DNA of 64,000 nucleotides from Mactromeris polynyma (taxonomy: Eukaryota > Mollusca > Bivalvia > Venerida > Mactridae): NCBI GenBank assembly GCA_032209605.1, contig JASFXZ010000038.1, forward strand, positions 1,984,001-2,048,000, in the 5' to 3' direction. The first letter of the stretch is position 1, and each line of letters begins with the position of its first letter. A program made the position numbers and the translations under genes. Positions 50,763-63,144 of the stretch are shown here, one piece after another. The notes below the pieces were generated by a model. The model made no database searches and had not been told where the DNA came from. It saw only the letters and a program-made list of their open reading frames with translations.

Positions 50763-51020
50763 ATCGGGTTTAACGCCGTTTCTCAACGATATTTCAGTCA
50801 TATACGGCGGCCGGTTCACCTAACCAGTTTTTCCTGGACTGAATTCTTACCAGTACTAACTTACCCTTCCACAAGGAGCCGGCAACTTCTCCACATGTGG
50901 AGGAAAAACGACATTTTTATCAAATTTTCATGGAAGGGTATGACCTGCCGCGACCGGGAATCAAACCCGGATCGCCGGGTTACAAGTCCAGCGCACTAAC
51001 CACTGGACCACGGCCGCGGC
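50279..51020 (-). mobile_element. tRNA-Thr-derived SINE with hugely expanded tail
   Basis: The minus strand starts at 51020 with an almost complete tRNA-like head: 7-bp acceptor stem (GCCGCGG with TCGCGGC), T arm CCGGG-TTTGATT-CCCGG, and anticodon loop CTTGTAA (TGT, threonine). A core with GTGGAGAAGTTGCCGG follows, and the body ends GGCGTTAAACCCGAT before a GAAACAAA-type tail. TATTACACTTTG is duplicated at 50267-50278 and 51021-51032, and the B3 flank has the empty site. Lack of a CCA-independent role and the SINE context argue against a working tRNA gene. Confidence 0.88.
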
Positions 51021-51109
51021 TATTACACTTTGTATATCATACTACATAATATTCAGTGCATACTTAGTGTTCACATCTCATACTTCGGATTACATAGTTG
51101 GTACTCATA

Positions 51110-51590
51110 GTTCAAGGCTCAACACTAGACAGGTCACATTTCATAGTTCACATTTCACTGTTCGAACTTCATAGTTCACATTTCAATCTCCGCACTTCAT
51201 AGTTCACATTTCAATCTCCGCACTTCATAGTTCGCATTTCAATCTCCACACTTCATAGTTCACATTTCAATCTCCGCACTTCATAGTTCACATTTCAATC
51301 TCCGCACTTTATAGTTCACATTTCAATCTCCGCACTTCCTAGTTCACATTTCAATCTCCGGCACTTCGCACTTGATAGTTCACATTTAAATCTCCGCACT
51401 TCATAGTTCACATTTCAATGTTCGCACTTTGCACAACGTAGTTCACTGTTCAATCTCCGCACTTCTCACTTCATATTTCACATTTCAATCTTCGCACTTC
51501 ATGTTACACATTTCAATCTTCGCACTTCATGTTACACATTTCAATCTTCGCACAACATAGTCCACATTTCAATTTTCGCACATCATTTCT
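51110..51590 (+). repeat. 28-bp minisatellite 3' of B5, first block
   Basis: About 15 units of the same CATAGTTCACATTTCAATC repeat lie in the position equivalent to 34325-35815. They end in the same ATTTCGCACATCATTTC-type boundary and are followed by the same flank (about 51590-52020). Confidence 0.9.
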
Positions 51591-52289
51591 TTTTTTCGCT
51601 GCACATTTGATGGTTTAACATTTAATATATTCTTCATCGTAGTTCACACTTAATTAAAACCTCACAGAGAAATAACGTACACACAGGAATACATTTACGT
51701 ACATGTGAACAGGACCTATGAATTATAGAAGCGTTAAGTTACTGAAATTGACTCGATATTTTTCCGTTGACAAATTCTGTCAAAGCGCACTTGAACATTA
51801 CCTCGAAATTAATTCCTCATAATTAGACCGTGTTTCCAAGCACCGGGTTTTAATTTTCTTCCGTATTTAATACGATACTCGGACCACCTCACGACCAAGA
51901 TCGACTTTCCCCAGAACCAAGGATGCTCTTATTATTGAGGTATCACTGTATATATTCGGCGTTTAAAGCGACATTATATATTTTATGTAATTAATGTAAA
52001 TCATTTTGGTTACACATGTGCTTAAGGCATGTCATTTTTACAGACGAAAATAGTTTTTAGTTCACAGAATTTGACTCGAAAACACCGTTGAAAAATATTT
52101 AGAAAATCATGTCCCATCTGTCAAAATCCTACTTTCGTTTTGATGACTAAAATCAGCTTTAGAAACACATCAATGTATACAGCGAACAAAAAGACTTCTT
52201 GTTAAATGAAATGCTACCACATTGCCGTCTGAGATGGTAGTAAAATGTGATGACGCTTTAAGAGTTTCAACTGAGAAACACACGAAGTA

Positions 52290-52512
52290 TGATAGTTCAC
52301 ATTTCAATCTCCGTACTTCATAGTTCACATTTCAATCGCCGCACTTCATAGTTCACATTTCAATCGCCGCACTTCATAGTTCACTTTTCAATCGCCGCAC
52401 TTCATAGTTCACATTTCAATCGCCGCACTTCATAGTTCACTTTTCGATCGCCGCACTTCATAGTTCACATTTCAATCGCCGCACTTCATAGTTCATATTT
52501 CAATTTTCGCAC
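52290..52512 (+). repeat. 28-bp minisatellite, second block with CGCCGC variant
   Basis: Eight units carry CAATCGCCGCACTTCATAG, a variant almost absent from the other arrays, so this block was homogenised on its own. It is followed by another copy of the 35830-type flank (TTTTGCGCTGCACATTTTA). Confidence 0.9.
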
Positions 52513-52699
52513 ATCATTTCTTTTTTGCGCTGCACATTTTATGGTTTAACATGTAATATATTCTTCATCGTAGTTCACACTTCATAGTTAAAGCCTCACA
52601 GAGAAAAAACGTACACACAGGAATACATTAACGTACATGTGAACAGGATCTATGAATTATACAAGCGTTAAGTTACTGAAATTTAGTTGTCAAGTACCG

Positions 52700-53640
52700 G
52701 TTTTTGGACGGTACCGCTCAGGTACCGTCTATAGTAGTGTGGCAATTTGAGAGGCATACAACAATTGGTTCCCGTTTTCAAAACAGAAAACATGCTGAAA
52801 GCCGGTAACAAGACAAAAACGCCCACATCCTAATTACTACGCGTTCCAAAGTTCATCGAACGAAATTATGTCATAATCATTTCAATAATATGAAATGTTG
52901 AAAAGGTGACCTGCTAAAGTGGTTTGTGAACTAATTAGCTGTTTCTGTGGAGTTGAGATGGGTTTGAAGCAATGTATTAATACACACGAGTTTGTTTACA
53001 GTTTTGGGTGTGCTCATAATAAAATTTAATGAACGAAAGATGTTTGTCTCTTTTATATTTTTTAAAGATGGTTCATTCTTGTACTTCATTAATGAAGTAC
53101 TTACGAAATGTATTTCTTGTTTTATTTCTTATTAATTTCATAAATCGTCATCGTTTTGTAATGTGCATATTTTAAGAGCGTCGACTGTTTTCATTTAGTA
53201 CAGATTCTTACTTTTCGCCGGTTGGTGAAACTGCGTGACAGAAATGCAATCAGACGGGTACACTACCATCCCGGTTCTCAAGACTTAAAATGCCAGGTAA
53301 GCGCTATAAACGCGATAAATTCGCTTAGCGAAGAAGAGTGTACTCGGGTTCAGACTGCGTTTAAAGGATATTTTATTGCGATTTATCGTAGATATGGTCT
53401 CGTTGTGCACGACTACGAAAATTATCGATGTCATCTTTCTACCGTACATCTCACTCTGTGCTTGGAAATTTAATTGGAGAAAAAACAACTGCAACATGAT
53501 AACTCATAACCTGTGGCAAGGTAGTGTCATGTTCTTAAGAGTGAATGTTTTTTTACTTCAAATAATGAAATGCACCTATATGAATTGCCTAAACATGCTC
53601 CACTTGCTATGTCATTTGTAATGTTTATTTGTGTATCTTG
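52700..53640. other. Anonymous stretch with one exon-like ORF
   Basis: An ORF from 53222 begins MVKLRDRNAIRRVHYHPG and meets a good donor (CCAGGTAAGC) at about 53296. It could therefore be a captured exon, but there is no acceptor-defined partner. The rest is AT-rich without recognisable genes. Confidence 0.3.
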
Positions 53641-53692
53641 TTTGTCTCACGGGCCATGTGGCTTATTGAACTTGTATTTGAAATAAAATAAA
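53641..53692 (+). mobile_element. LINE-type 3' end signature
   Basis: GTCTCACGGGCCATGTGGC followed by TTTGAAATAAAATAAAC matches the arrangement at 37905 and at the 3' end of the LINE at 56378-56405. Confidence 0.5.
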
Positions 53693-54280
53693 CATCATAA
53701 CTTTATGCCTGAGCATACTGATTTGACTCTAAATTCGTGCTGATATAATTTAATATGTCATTATATAATTAATTATTCACAAACGTTACATAAAGGGTCT
53801 GATATTTTTGTATTTCATTTATTTACAATCGTGACAAACATTTCACTTGTTTAACAATTTTAAGGTTCTTCCATTATTACTGACCATTTTTCTTTATTTC
53901 GGTTGAAGATCTAGCATTTCTAGTACAAGTCGGATTGAAGATCTCTTGGAAAAATATTTACTATTTTTTCAATAATTATTGATTGTTTTTCGCATTTCTG
54001 TCTTATGTTTTAGTTTTATTCCATATTCCATGCAAACCATCTTACCTATTTACACATACTTGGATATTATAATATAAACAAAACGGAAACTTGTATGCAA
54101 CTAGTTGCCAGCTTGGCTACAGAGACGAGTGGTACCGTCCCACAGCATTTTTGTGCTTTGATTATTTTTTCTTCCGTATTTTATCGTACTCGGACCAAAC
54201 CCACGACCAAGATCGACTTTCTCCAGAACCAAGGATGCTCTTATTATTGAGGTATCACTGTATATATTCGGCGTTTAAAG

Positions 54281-56428
54281 TTTTAGAAGTGGTATGGGAA
54301 CAACAGATAATATTTTTGTTTTACATGGCCTGATAACTCATATGATTCATTCCGGTAAAAAGCTGTTCTGTAGTTTTATTGATTTTAGTAAGGCGTTTGA
54401 TTATGTTGAACGGAATTGTTTGTGGTTCAAATTAATAAAAGTAGGAATCAGAGGTAAAATGTTTACTATCATTAAAAGTATTTATTCGAACATAAAAAGT
54501 TGTGTCAAATACAATAACATGCTCAGCAATGAATTCACTTGCATGTTAGGAGTACGCCAAGGTGAATGTCTGTCTCCCTTTTTATTTTCTATGTTTTTAA
54601 ATGACCTTGAAGAATACTTAAGTATTAACAATTTTGAAGGTATTGACGTTCTAATGACAAAATTATTCATACTGCTATACGCCGATGACATTGTGATTTT
54701 TTCTGAATCGGCCGCTGGACTTCAGAAAGGTTTTGACTTACTGTTTGAATATTGCAACAGGTGGAAACTTAAGATTAACGTAGAAAAAACAAAGGTGGTC
54801 GTGTTTAGAAAGGCGGGATTATTATCACGAGATACTCGGTTCACATTCGGGGCTGAAGTTATTGAAATTGTCAAATCCTTTTCTTATCTAGGTGTGGTTT
54901 TTACCCAAGGTGGCTCCTTTAATGAAACGCAACGTTTGCTGGCAGGTAAAGCTCAAAAAGCCATTTTTAAATTGAACAGTTATCTTCTTAACTTTCCATA
55001 TGTAACGGTTAACCATAGACTTGAACTATTCGATAAACTTATATTACCAATCATCAATTATTCTTGTGAGGTATGGGGCTTTCACAAAGCAAATAATATT
55101 GAGAGAGTCTATAGTCATTATTGTAAACGTGTTTTGAACGTTAAACGGAGTACACAAAATGATTTTGTGTATGGTATATTAGGAAAGTTTGAATTGTCAT
55201 ATTTCAGACACCTTAGAATAATAAAATATTGGCTAAAAATACAATCATGTAGCGAAATTAAATTTTGTAAAATTATATATAATGTGCTAAAGATGGATGC
55301 TGATCTCTATCCAAATAAAGTTTCTTGGGTTATATTAGTGCGTAATCTTCTATCAGAGATGGGCTTTTTCGAGGTATGGTTAGAACAAAACGTTGGCGAT
55401 ACTAAAGTATTCTTAAGTATCTTCACACAACGTCTTAGAGACACCCGCATTCAAAATTGGCATGACCGCTTACAAAATTCAAGTAGAACACACTTTTTTA
55501 AATCTGTTGTAAGCTTCGAGTATCATTTTCACCTAAAATGCATTTGTATCAGCAAATTTCGGATCGCAATGACACGATTAATAGTCTCATCACATAACTT
55601 AAAAATTGAGTCTGGTCGATGGCATAAACCGAGAAGTATCCCTTTAGAAGATAGAAAATGTTTAACTTGTGGTAGGGTAGAAGACGAATATCATTTTATT
55701 TTAGAGTGTTCTTTATATACAGATCTTCGAAAGAAATACATTAAGAAATATTATTGGTCACGACCAAGCATGTTTAAACTTAAACAATTATTTGAAAGCA
55801 AAAATGAAACATTAATTAACAGCTTGAGTGTTTATATATTCAAGGCCTTACAATATCGCGATTCGCTGACCTAATGTAAGCGAGATGCATAACTTAGATG
55901 TAAAAGAGATTGTTGTTGTTGTTGTTTTTTTCCAGTGAGATTTTCAGTACACATGTGGTTTCATATGATGCTATTTATGTTTATGTTTATGTTTATATCA
56001 GTGCATTATACATAGTTGTCAGATAAACGATAGTAGTTTGTATCATATTACCATCTAAGTGTTATACGTGTATACATATATATATATATATTACTTCCGT
56101 TTTTGCTATGCACAAATCATACATGTATTTAAAATGTGTTGTATGTTGTTTTAACTACTTTACTATACTTTGTACACCTTCTCCGTCAAACACTGTTCTG
56201 TCCTTTCTTGTACTGTCTTTAATATATTATGTTTCCTTAAACATAACTTATAAATACATTATCTAAACTGACTAACCTATATATTCTTTATAACAATGTA
56301 CAAGTTGTTACTAAAACCAATTATTGCCTCTTGTTACTGTCATATGGAAATTGTATTATGTCATTATTATGTTCACATGGGCCTATGGCCTACTGAATTT
56401 GAAATAAACTATCTATCTATCTATCTAT
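54281..56428 (+). mobile_element. 5'-truncated LINE insertion with 15-bp target duplication
   Basis: ATTCGGCGTTTAAAG occurs at 54266-54280 and again at 56429-56443. The uninterrupted sequence exists at 36198 and 51955. Between them are a reverse transcriptase ORF, a 550-bp 3' UTR with GGGCCTATGGCCTACTG and GAAATAAA, and a CTAT-repeat tail. The perfect duplication and open ORF indicate a young insertion. The 5' cut inside the polymerase domain is the usual result of incomplete reverse transcription. Confidence 0.93.
54294..55874 (+). CDS. Partial LINE reverse transcriptase (526 codons)
   Basis: The ORF lacks the endonuclease and the first polymerase motifs because the element is 5'-truncated; the first Met is internal to the original protein. 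Residues 30-36 DFSKAFD carry the motif A aspartate. GVRQGECLSPFLF is at about 86-98, and the catalytic YADD is at 129-132. A C-terminal CX2C..H..C knuckle (about 456-472, CLTCG..EDEYHFILEC) is typical of several non-LTR clades. No stop or frameshift interrupts it. The clade (Jockey/CR1/Tx1-like) cannot be fixed by eye. It is inactive for autonomous movement because the N-terminal part is absent. It integrates through target-primed reverse transcription by family knowledge. Confidence 0.9.
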   Translation: MGTTDNIFVLHGLITHMIHSGKKLFCSFIDFSKAFDYVERNCLWFKLIKVGIRGKMFTIIKSIYSNIKSCVKYNNMLSNEFTCMLGVRQGECLSPFLFSMFLNDLEEYLSINNFEGIDVLMTKLFILLYADDIVIFSESAAGLQKGFDLLFEYCNRWKLKINVEKTKVVVFRKAGLLSRDTRFTFGAEVIEIVKSFSYLGVVFTQGGSFNETQRLLAGKAQKAIFKLNSYLLNFPYVTVNHRLELFDKLILPIINYSCEVWGFHKANNIERVYSHYCKRVLNVKRSTQNDFVYGILGKFELSYFRHLRIIKYWLKIQSCSEIKFCKIIYNVLKMDADLYPNKVSWVILVRNLLSEMGFFEVWLEQNVGDTKVFLSIFTQRLRDTRIQNWHDRLQNSSRTHFFKSVVSFEYHFHLKCICISKFRIAMTRLIVSSHNLKIESGRWHKPRSIPLEDRKCLTCGRVEDEYHFILECSLYTDLRKKYIKKYYWSRPSMFKLKQLFESKNETLINSLSVYIFKALQYRDSLT

Positions 56429-56443
56429 ATTCGGCGTTTAAAG

Positions 56444-57860
56444 CGACATTATATATTTTATGTAATTAATGTAAAACAATTGTTACACATTCGCTAAGGA
56501 ATGACATTTTACAAACGAAAATATTTCTTTTACTTCACAGAATTTGACATGAAAACACGTTTGAAAAAATCCTTCCTTTCGGTTTGATGACTAACATCAG
56601 CTACTTTCGCTTTAGAAACACATCAATGTATATAACGAACAAAAGGTCTGCTTGTTAATTGAAATGCAAGCCGAGTGGTTTGAAGCTACCACATTGCCGT
56701 CTGAGATGGTAGTAAAATGTGATGACGCTTTAAGAGTTTCAACTTTAGAAACACACGAAGTATGAGACGACTTCCTTAGAATTCTTCAATGCATTTTGCT
56801 GTACTTCTAGATCGTAATCTACGCGAATAAGCTGCTTATATTCTCTTTGATATTTATTTTTTATTAATTAATAGGACTGAATTTAGATATTGTCATTCAT
56901 ACAAAGTTTATCAAGATTTCTGACTTATTAACTTAATGCCATTGAAACATTATCATGGTAATTACAAAAAATACGCAGAGACGTTCTTTGTTTTTTTAAT
57001 TTGAATTAATACTAATTTATCATGAATTTTTGCATCAGTAAATAGTTGGTGAAAATAACTAATATATCAAAACAGAAAAGCAAATACTTGGCTGTGGGTG
57101 ATTAATGCTGAATATGGGTTGAAATGAATGGGCATATCAGGTACGATTAAATATAATTTATTAATTATGCATAAAGCAATTAAGATGCTTAATTTGAATT
57201 GAAACAAATGCTAAGCTGTGGGGAAATACCATTAAATAGCATTCAGTTGAATTAGTTAAGAGCAGCATAAAAGTAAGACATAATTAAAAAGAAGCCACAT
57301 AATTGTTACGCATAATTATTTTGAAGCGATTAAAGCTGCAGGAATGTAGTACGGCGGCGATGAGCTCACGTCTGCGTGCTCACGTGACAGGGTTTGCGTG
57401 CTCTTGGGAAATAATAAAAAGTGAGAAGTATAAAGTTTAGACACGAAGTGTGAGAGAAACGGATAACTTATGAATCGTTAAAATAAGTCCGAATTGTGAA
57501 ATAGGAACAACGGCATAAACTTATGATCTGTGAGGTGAAATCAGTAATTATCATCAGTCATCGAGTATAAAAAAATATGTCTTGCGTATTGTAGACATAT
57601 TAGTGTCCTTCTAAAATGTTTGCTGTTTACATAAAGATCATGTGAATATTGTTCGGCTGTTACATTGACAGTAATATTTGTAACCCATTTTAACTATGCA
57701 TATATATAACATTGCAACATGTGTTTGCGCCTGCCACGTGCATCTGTGACACAGACCGCCAAATGCTATGTGAAGGGTCAAATGTTTATGAAATGAATGT
57801 TACTAGGTCAGACATTTACGTCGTATGTCATCATCAGTGTTTCAGGTAGGTAAGGCGGTC
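56444..57860. other. Flank of the LINE target and anonymous DNA
   Basis: 56444-56960 continues the dispersed block interrupted by the LINE (shared with 51970-52290 and 38710-39090). 57000-57830 is AT-rich with no supported gene or named repeat. Confidence 0.5.
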
Positions 57861-57872
57861 AGTTGACCTTAC

Positions 57873-59790
57873 CAAACTTTGCTAGGATCGGAGGTGGAGA
57901 CAGAGTGCCTGGGTTACAAACTTTGCTAGGATCGGAGGTGGAGACAGAGTTCCTGGGTTACAAACTTTGCTAGGATCGGAGGTGGAGACAGAGTTCCTGG
58001 GTTACAAACTTTGCTAGGATCGGAGGTGGAGACAGAGTTCCTGGGTTACAAACTTGGCTAGGATCGGAGGTGGAGACAGAGTTCCTGGGTTACAAACTTT
58101 GCTAGGATCGGAGGTGGAGACAGAGTTCCTGGGTTACAAACTTTGCTAGGATCGGAGGTGGAGACAGAGTTCCTGGGTTACAAACTTTGCTAGGATCGGA
58201 GGTGGAGACAGAGTTCCTGGGTTACAAACTTTGCTAGGATCGGAGGTGGAGACAGAGTTCCTGGGTTACAAACTTTGCTAGGATCGGAGGTGGAGACAGA
58301 GTGCCTGGGTTACAAACTTTGCTAGGATCGGAGGTGGAGACAGAGTGCCTGGGTTACAAACTTTGCTAGGATCGGAGGTGGAGACAGAGTGCCTGGGTTA
58401 CAAACTTTGCTAGGATCGGAGGTGGAGACAGAGTTCCTGGGTTACAAACTTTGCTAGGATCGGAGGTGGAGACAGAGTGCCTGGGTTACAAACGTTGCTA
58501 GGATCGGAGGTGGAGACAGAGTTCCTGGGTTACAAACTTTGCTAGGATCGGAGGTGGAGACAGAGTGCCTGGGTTACAAACTTTGCTAGGATCGGAGGTG
58601 GAGACAGAGTTCCTGGGTTACAAACTTTGCTAGGATCGGAGGTGGAGACAGAGTTCCTGGGTTACAAACTTTGCTAGGATCAGAGGTGGAGACAGAGTGC
58701 CTGGGTTACAAACTTTGCTAGGATCGGAGGTGGAGACAGAGTGCCTGGGTTACAAACTTTGCTAGGATTGGAGGTGGAGACAGAGTGCCTGGGTTACAAA
58801 CTTTGCTAGGATCGGAGGTGGAGACAGAGTTCCTGGGTTACAAACTTAGCTAGGATTGGAGGTGGAGACAGAGTGCCTGGGTTACAAACTTTGCTAGGAT
58901 CGGAGGTGGAGACAGAGTGCCTGGGTTACAAACTTTGCTAGGATCGGAGGTGGAGACAGAGTGCCTGGGTTACAAACTTTGCTAGGATCGGAGGTGGAGA
59001 CAGAGTGCCTGGGTTACAAACTTTGCTAGGATCGGAGGTGGAGACAGAGTGCCTGGGTTACAAACTTTGCTAGGATCAGAGGTGGAGACAGAGTGCCTGG
59101 GTTACAAACTTTGCTAGGATCGGAGGTGGAGACAGAGTTCCTGGGTTACAAACTTTGCTAGGATCGGAGGTGGAGACAGAGTTCCTGGGTTACAAACTTT
59201 GCTAGGATCAGAGGTGGAGACAGAGTGCCTGGGTTACAAACTTTGCTAGGATTGGAGGTGGAGACAGAGTGCCTGGGTTACAAACTTTGCTAGGATTGGA
59301 GGTGGAGACAGAGTGCCTGGGTTACAAACTTTGCTAGGATCAGAGGTGGAGACAGAGTTCCTGGGTTACAAACTTTGCTAGGATCAGAGGTGGAGACAGA
59401 GTTCCTGGGTTACAAACTTTGCTAGGATTGGAGGTGGAGACAGAGTGCCTGGGTTACAAACTTTGCTAGGATTGGAGGTGGAGACAGAGTGCCTGGGTTA
59501 CAAACTTTGCTAGGATTGGAGGTGGAGACAGAGTGCCTGGGTTACAAACTTTGCTAGGATCGGAGGTGGAGACAGAGTGCCTGGGTTACAAACTTTGCTA
59601 GGATCGGAGGTGGAGACAGAGTGCCTGGGTTACAAACTTTGCTAGGATCGGAGGTGGAGACAGAGTTCCTGGGTTACAAACTTTGCTAGGATCGGAGGTG
59701 GAGACAGAGTGCCTGGGTTACAAACTTTGCTAGGATCGGAGGTGGAGACAGAGTTCCTGGGTTACAAACTTTGCTAGGATTGGAGGTGGA
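57873..59790 (+). repeat. 44-bp minisatellite, about 43 copies
   Basis: Tandem units contain CAAACTTTGCTAGGATCGG and GGTGGAGACAGAG. They differ mainly at two positions: GAGTGCC or GAGTTCC, and ATCGG, ATCAG or ATTGG. Immediately left, GGCGGTCAGTTGACCTTACC (57851) resembles the end of the tRNA-derived SINE, whose sequence runs into the first unit. The array probably grew from a SINE fragment. Confidence 0.95.
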
Positions 59791-60120
59791 GAACCATTGG
59801 CTTGGAATGCAAAATTGAAATACATAATTAGAATTGATTTCGTTACGATCTGTAATCCGATATGAGATTAATGCAAATTTCAGTGAACATATTCAAACTA
59901 TCGACATGCTGAAATAGCGTTTCCATTAATTCAAATGAGTTATTTGTATCTAGTCATCAAATTTCAACATCAAGTCATCAAGAATAAAACATTGAAATGT
60001 TTTTTGTACTTTTACATAATCTATTCAATTTTTTTTGTTTGTTTGTGCGTGTTTATATTGTTAATAGAAGGCCATATTGGAAAACAGATGTACAATTTAT
60101 TGTTAATCTTAAATATGTAA

Positions 60121-60158
60121 CCTTCTGAAAATAAAGATTTTATTATTATTATTATTAA
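60121..60158 (+). repeat. Retroelement-like 3' tail with ATT microsatellite
   Basis: CCTTCTGAAAATAAAGATT is followed by (TTA)n. A polyadenylation-like hexamer directly before a trinucleotide run is the usual form of a LINE or SINE 3' end. The upstream body is not recognisable. Confidence 0.4.
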
Positions 60159-61476
60159 TGTAATATCAGGGACATTAAGCAGAATTAAAATCAAACAAAC
60201 GACATGAATATCGATAAACCTTTTGATATCAAACTAAGTGTTTTCTGTCCTAAACGATAAAATGTGCAATTACACTAAAATTGACAATCATTTTAAACAT
60301 AATTACAATCGCTAAACATATTGTCAATATTAGGCGCATTTGTTGTGATGCGTAATTAGCGGACGTCTTAAAAGAAATCACCGATTCCTTTAAACAAGTT
60401 AATGCTTGCTTGTTTGACGTCATGCATAAGGAAATGTTCTGTTCCTACCAATTTTATCGCTTCCAAAAGCACTTTAGGATCATTCCCTGGCGAAAACAAG
60501 TTTATGTTTATGCCCGAGATTGTGTTTAAAATAGTGTTTTGTCTGATTTGTGAGCGTATGGCGTAAGGATCTGTTGTACTTTTCTATTTGAGTTCCTATT
60601 TAAGGGGATTAGAAGAATTTCATTTTATGGAGTTTTGATGACATATTTTACGTCTCAGTCTAAGTTGAATTATATAAATTTCCACTGAAAATACCAAATG
60701 TGTACAGGCGATTTTAATCTAAACTTACGAATGTTATGATTGTGAAACTAATCCTAGTATATTACTCATCTCGATGCCGGCCCCTAATGTGTCTAAAATA
60801 TACTGACGCGCGTAATTCAGGGATTGTGAAGATCCGGTGGCGGATGAGCCGGTGTCCGGAGGTTTACCCCATGTTGACTAATTTCTGATCTAACATGAGA
60901 AAACTTAAAGGGCAATTGCCTTTTCATCTCTCTCTGAGGGTGTTGTGGATTTTACAATATTTGCATCACGGTGTAAATTGACAAGTACGAGCAATTTCGA
61001 TTGATAATAATCAAACTCGGTACACAGTGTACTCTCTCCAAAGCGGCTCTTTCTTCAGCAACAACCTCTCTTCAACAATATTATCAATTATCACGTAGTA
61101 AAACAAATACAAGCACGTTAACCTCTCCAGAGCAACAACCCCTCAACAAAAACCTGAATTTGCTTCTGCTGCATGTTTGTTAGGAAGAGATTGCACTGAT
61201 GGACGGGAATGAATACGCCGACGGCGCTGAATTGAATTCAACTGATGATACTTATTTTAGTAGGAGTTATTAACGGCATTTTCTCAAAATGTATCGATAC
61301 TTGTATCGAGAGAGCCGACATCGTGATGCATCGATGGATCGATTAATCGTCTCATGGCTAGAACTTGTGATACTAATTTGAATAGGTTTGAGGTTTGTAT
61401 TAATGCCATCATTAACGTGATAGCAACTGAAACATTGTAAGATGGATTTAAATATAAAATAAGTTAGACGTGTCGC

Positions 61477-61717
61477 TAGGACACGGATAGCCTCCCTTGG
61501 GTGCTTTAATATAAGAAATGGAAATAACACCTCCATAGAATTGCGAAATGTAACCGAAATCGAACGGTCTGTCTTTTATTATCCGATGGTTATGTGCTCA
61601 ATATGAATTGAATCCATCCACTTTTCGAGAATTATTGATCGGAAACCAAGTTTCGGACGGACGGATGGACACGGTAACACTGTACGCCAATTCGAATGGC
61701 AGGGTCATAATAAAACT
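61477..61717 (+). repeat. Dispersed repeat also found in intron 3 of the B genes
   Basis: GGACACGGAT, ATGTAACCGAAATCG, TTATTATCC, TTGATCGGAAACCAA and GGACGGAC..GGGACA-like segments occur in the same order as in B intron 3 (for example 48773-49016 in B5). Divergence is high. It shows that part of B intron 3 is itself an old mobile repeat. Confidence 0.6.
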
Positions 61718-62389
61718 GAGATAATACAAAAGTTCATTTCTTCAAAGATTTACACTGTTTACATACACACACGGCAATCTATGAAACATACCTTTTTTGC
61801 GAATTAAGTTTCGGCGAAGTCAGATGATATCAAATTGAATTGTTTTTGTTTGAGAATAAAATGAACTTGGATAATATAACAATCCACAGGGCATTGCGTT
61901 TTTAAATGTGTGCAAGCTAGACGCGACGCATACGAAATTAGGATTCTGATTAAATTTCCCTTTCGTGTTTTTCGTGTGTTATGAATTTAGAGAAAGATTG
62001 GTTCAAATGCAACTTTATAGAACTTAGGTAACAATGACATGCCGTAAATATTTCAATAAATTGAATGCGGTAATGATTTTAAATGCGTGAAGGTCACATT
62101 TTATCCTTTTACGTAGTAGTTAAGTACATGAAATCTGAGAAAATCACGAGACTGCTGTCTCCGAATTTTTTTAGCAGAATTGTCAAAATCATATGAGTGG
62201 ATTTCCTTATACATTTATGAGTTACATACCAACTTTTTTATAATGAAATCTGCTTGCGGGAAACGCTTCAAATGGTTTAAGAGAATTTCTCTATGGAAAT
62301 CTACATGTATTAAAATACTTAGAATGGTGAAAATGTATTAATTTCCTTACTCATTAAACTTTCAATTATACCATTCCGGGAAACATAGT

Positions 62390-62460
62390 GGTCTAGGGTA
62401 GAGCAACTGATCCCTCATCAGAAGATTCTTAGTTCGAATTACACATTGTGGATCGATGTT
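62390..62460 (+). repeat. tRNA-like fragment (SINE head or tRNA relic)
   Basis: TGGTCTAGGGTAGAGCA resembles an A box, and AGTTCGAATTA, about 45 bp on, resembles a B box. The stems do not form a convincing complete cloverleaf. Confidence 0.4.
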
Positions 62461-63144
62461 TAATGAAACTGAATCCAGAATCCGAAGCCTCAAACCTCAT
62501 TTTCGTTCTCGACTAATTGTTGGTCAAATACATAATTATTTTCTTGTATTTTATCCATATTCAGATTATTTCGCTGCGTAAAAAATATTGTATAATTTAT
62601 TCGAGTATCATATGATAATAAATCGAGACCATCAGACCTAAAGATGAGATTTGAGCGTGGACACCATTATCAAGATTTACACCTCCGAGTCAAAATCTTG
62701 AGATTTGAAGCTGGTCTCAGAACTCCGACTTGTAATCAAACAAAACGATCAATGTTGTACGAATTGAGACGAGCGTTAGTCACGTCGTCAAGACAGATCT
62801 ATGTGTATATGATTGTTATAAAGAAAGAAACAAGTTGTAGAAATTATATGGACATTTTAATAAATATGTACAAAGCATTATATGTAATATCACACGCATT
62901 TCCTTTCAATATAAAATGATAATAAATGTATATGTATAAGATTGATAATTATGACAAAAGTATGTTAATATTGTTCATATGATAAAATGATTTTTCAACA
63001 GTGAATAAAAACTTGAATATGAAAATAAGTAGACAGCATTAAACATCATGTTACAAATAATAGTCATTGTATAGTTAAATGGTATTTATCAAAACACAAC
63101 ATAACAGAACAGATACTTCTTTCTGATACATTACACATGTGCAA

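Noticed and set aside
50172..50999. Long ORFs on both strands (up to 251 codons) with KETKKQRN or LFLCFFVS repeats
   Set aside because: They are translations of the TTTC/TTTG microsatellite; every frame is open because the repeat lacks stops.
50948..51020. Functional tRNA-Thr gene
   Set aside because: It is the head of a SINE with core, 3' GTTAAACCC end, tail and target duplication; the anticodon stem has an A-C mismatch.
62644..62919. 91-aa ORF as a gene
   Set aside because: It has no recognisable domain, signal peptide, splice partner or second copy; the length is within chance for this region.
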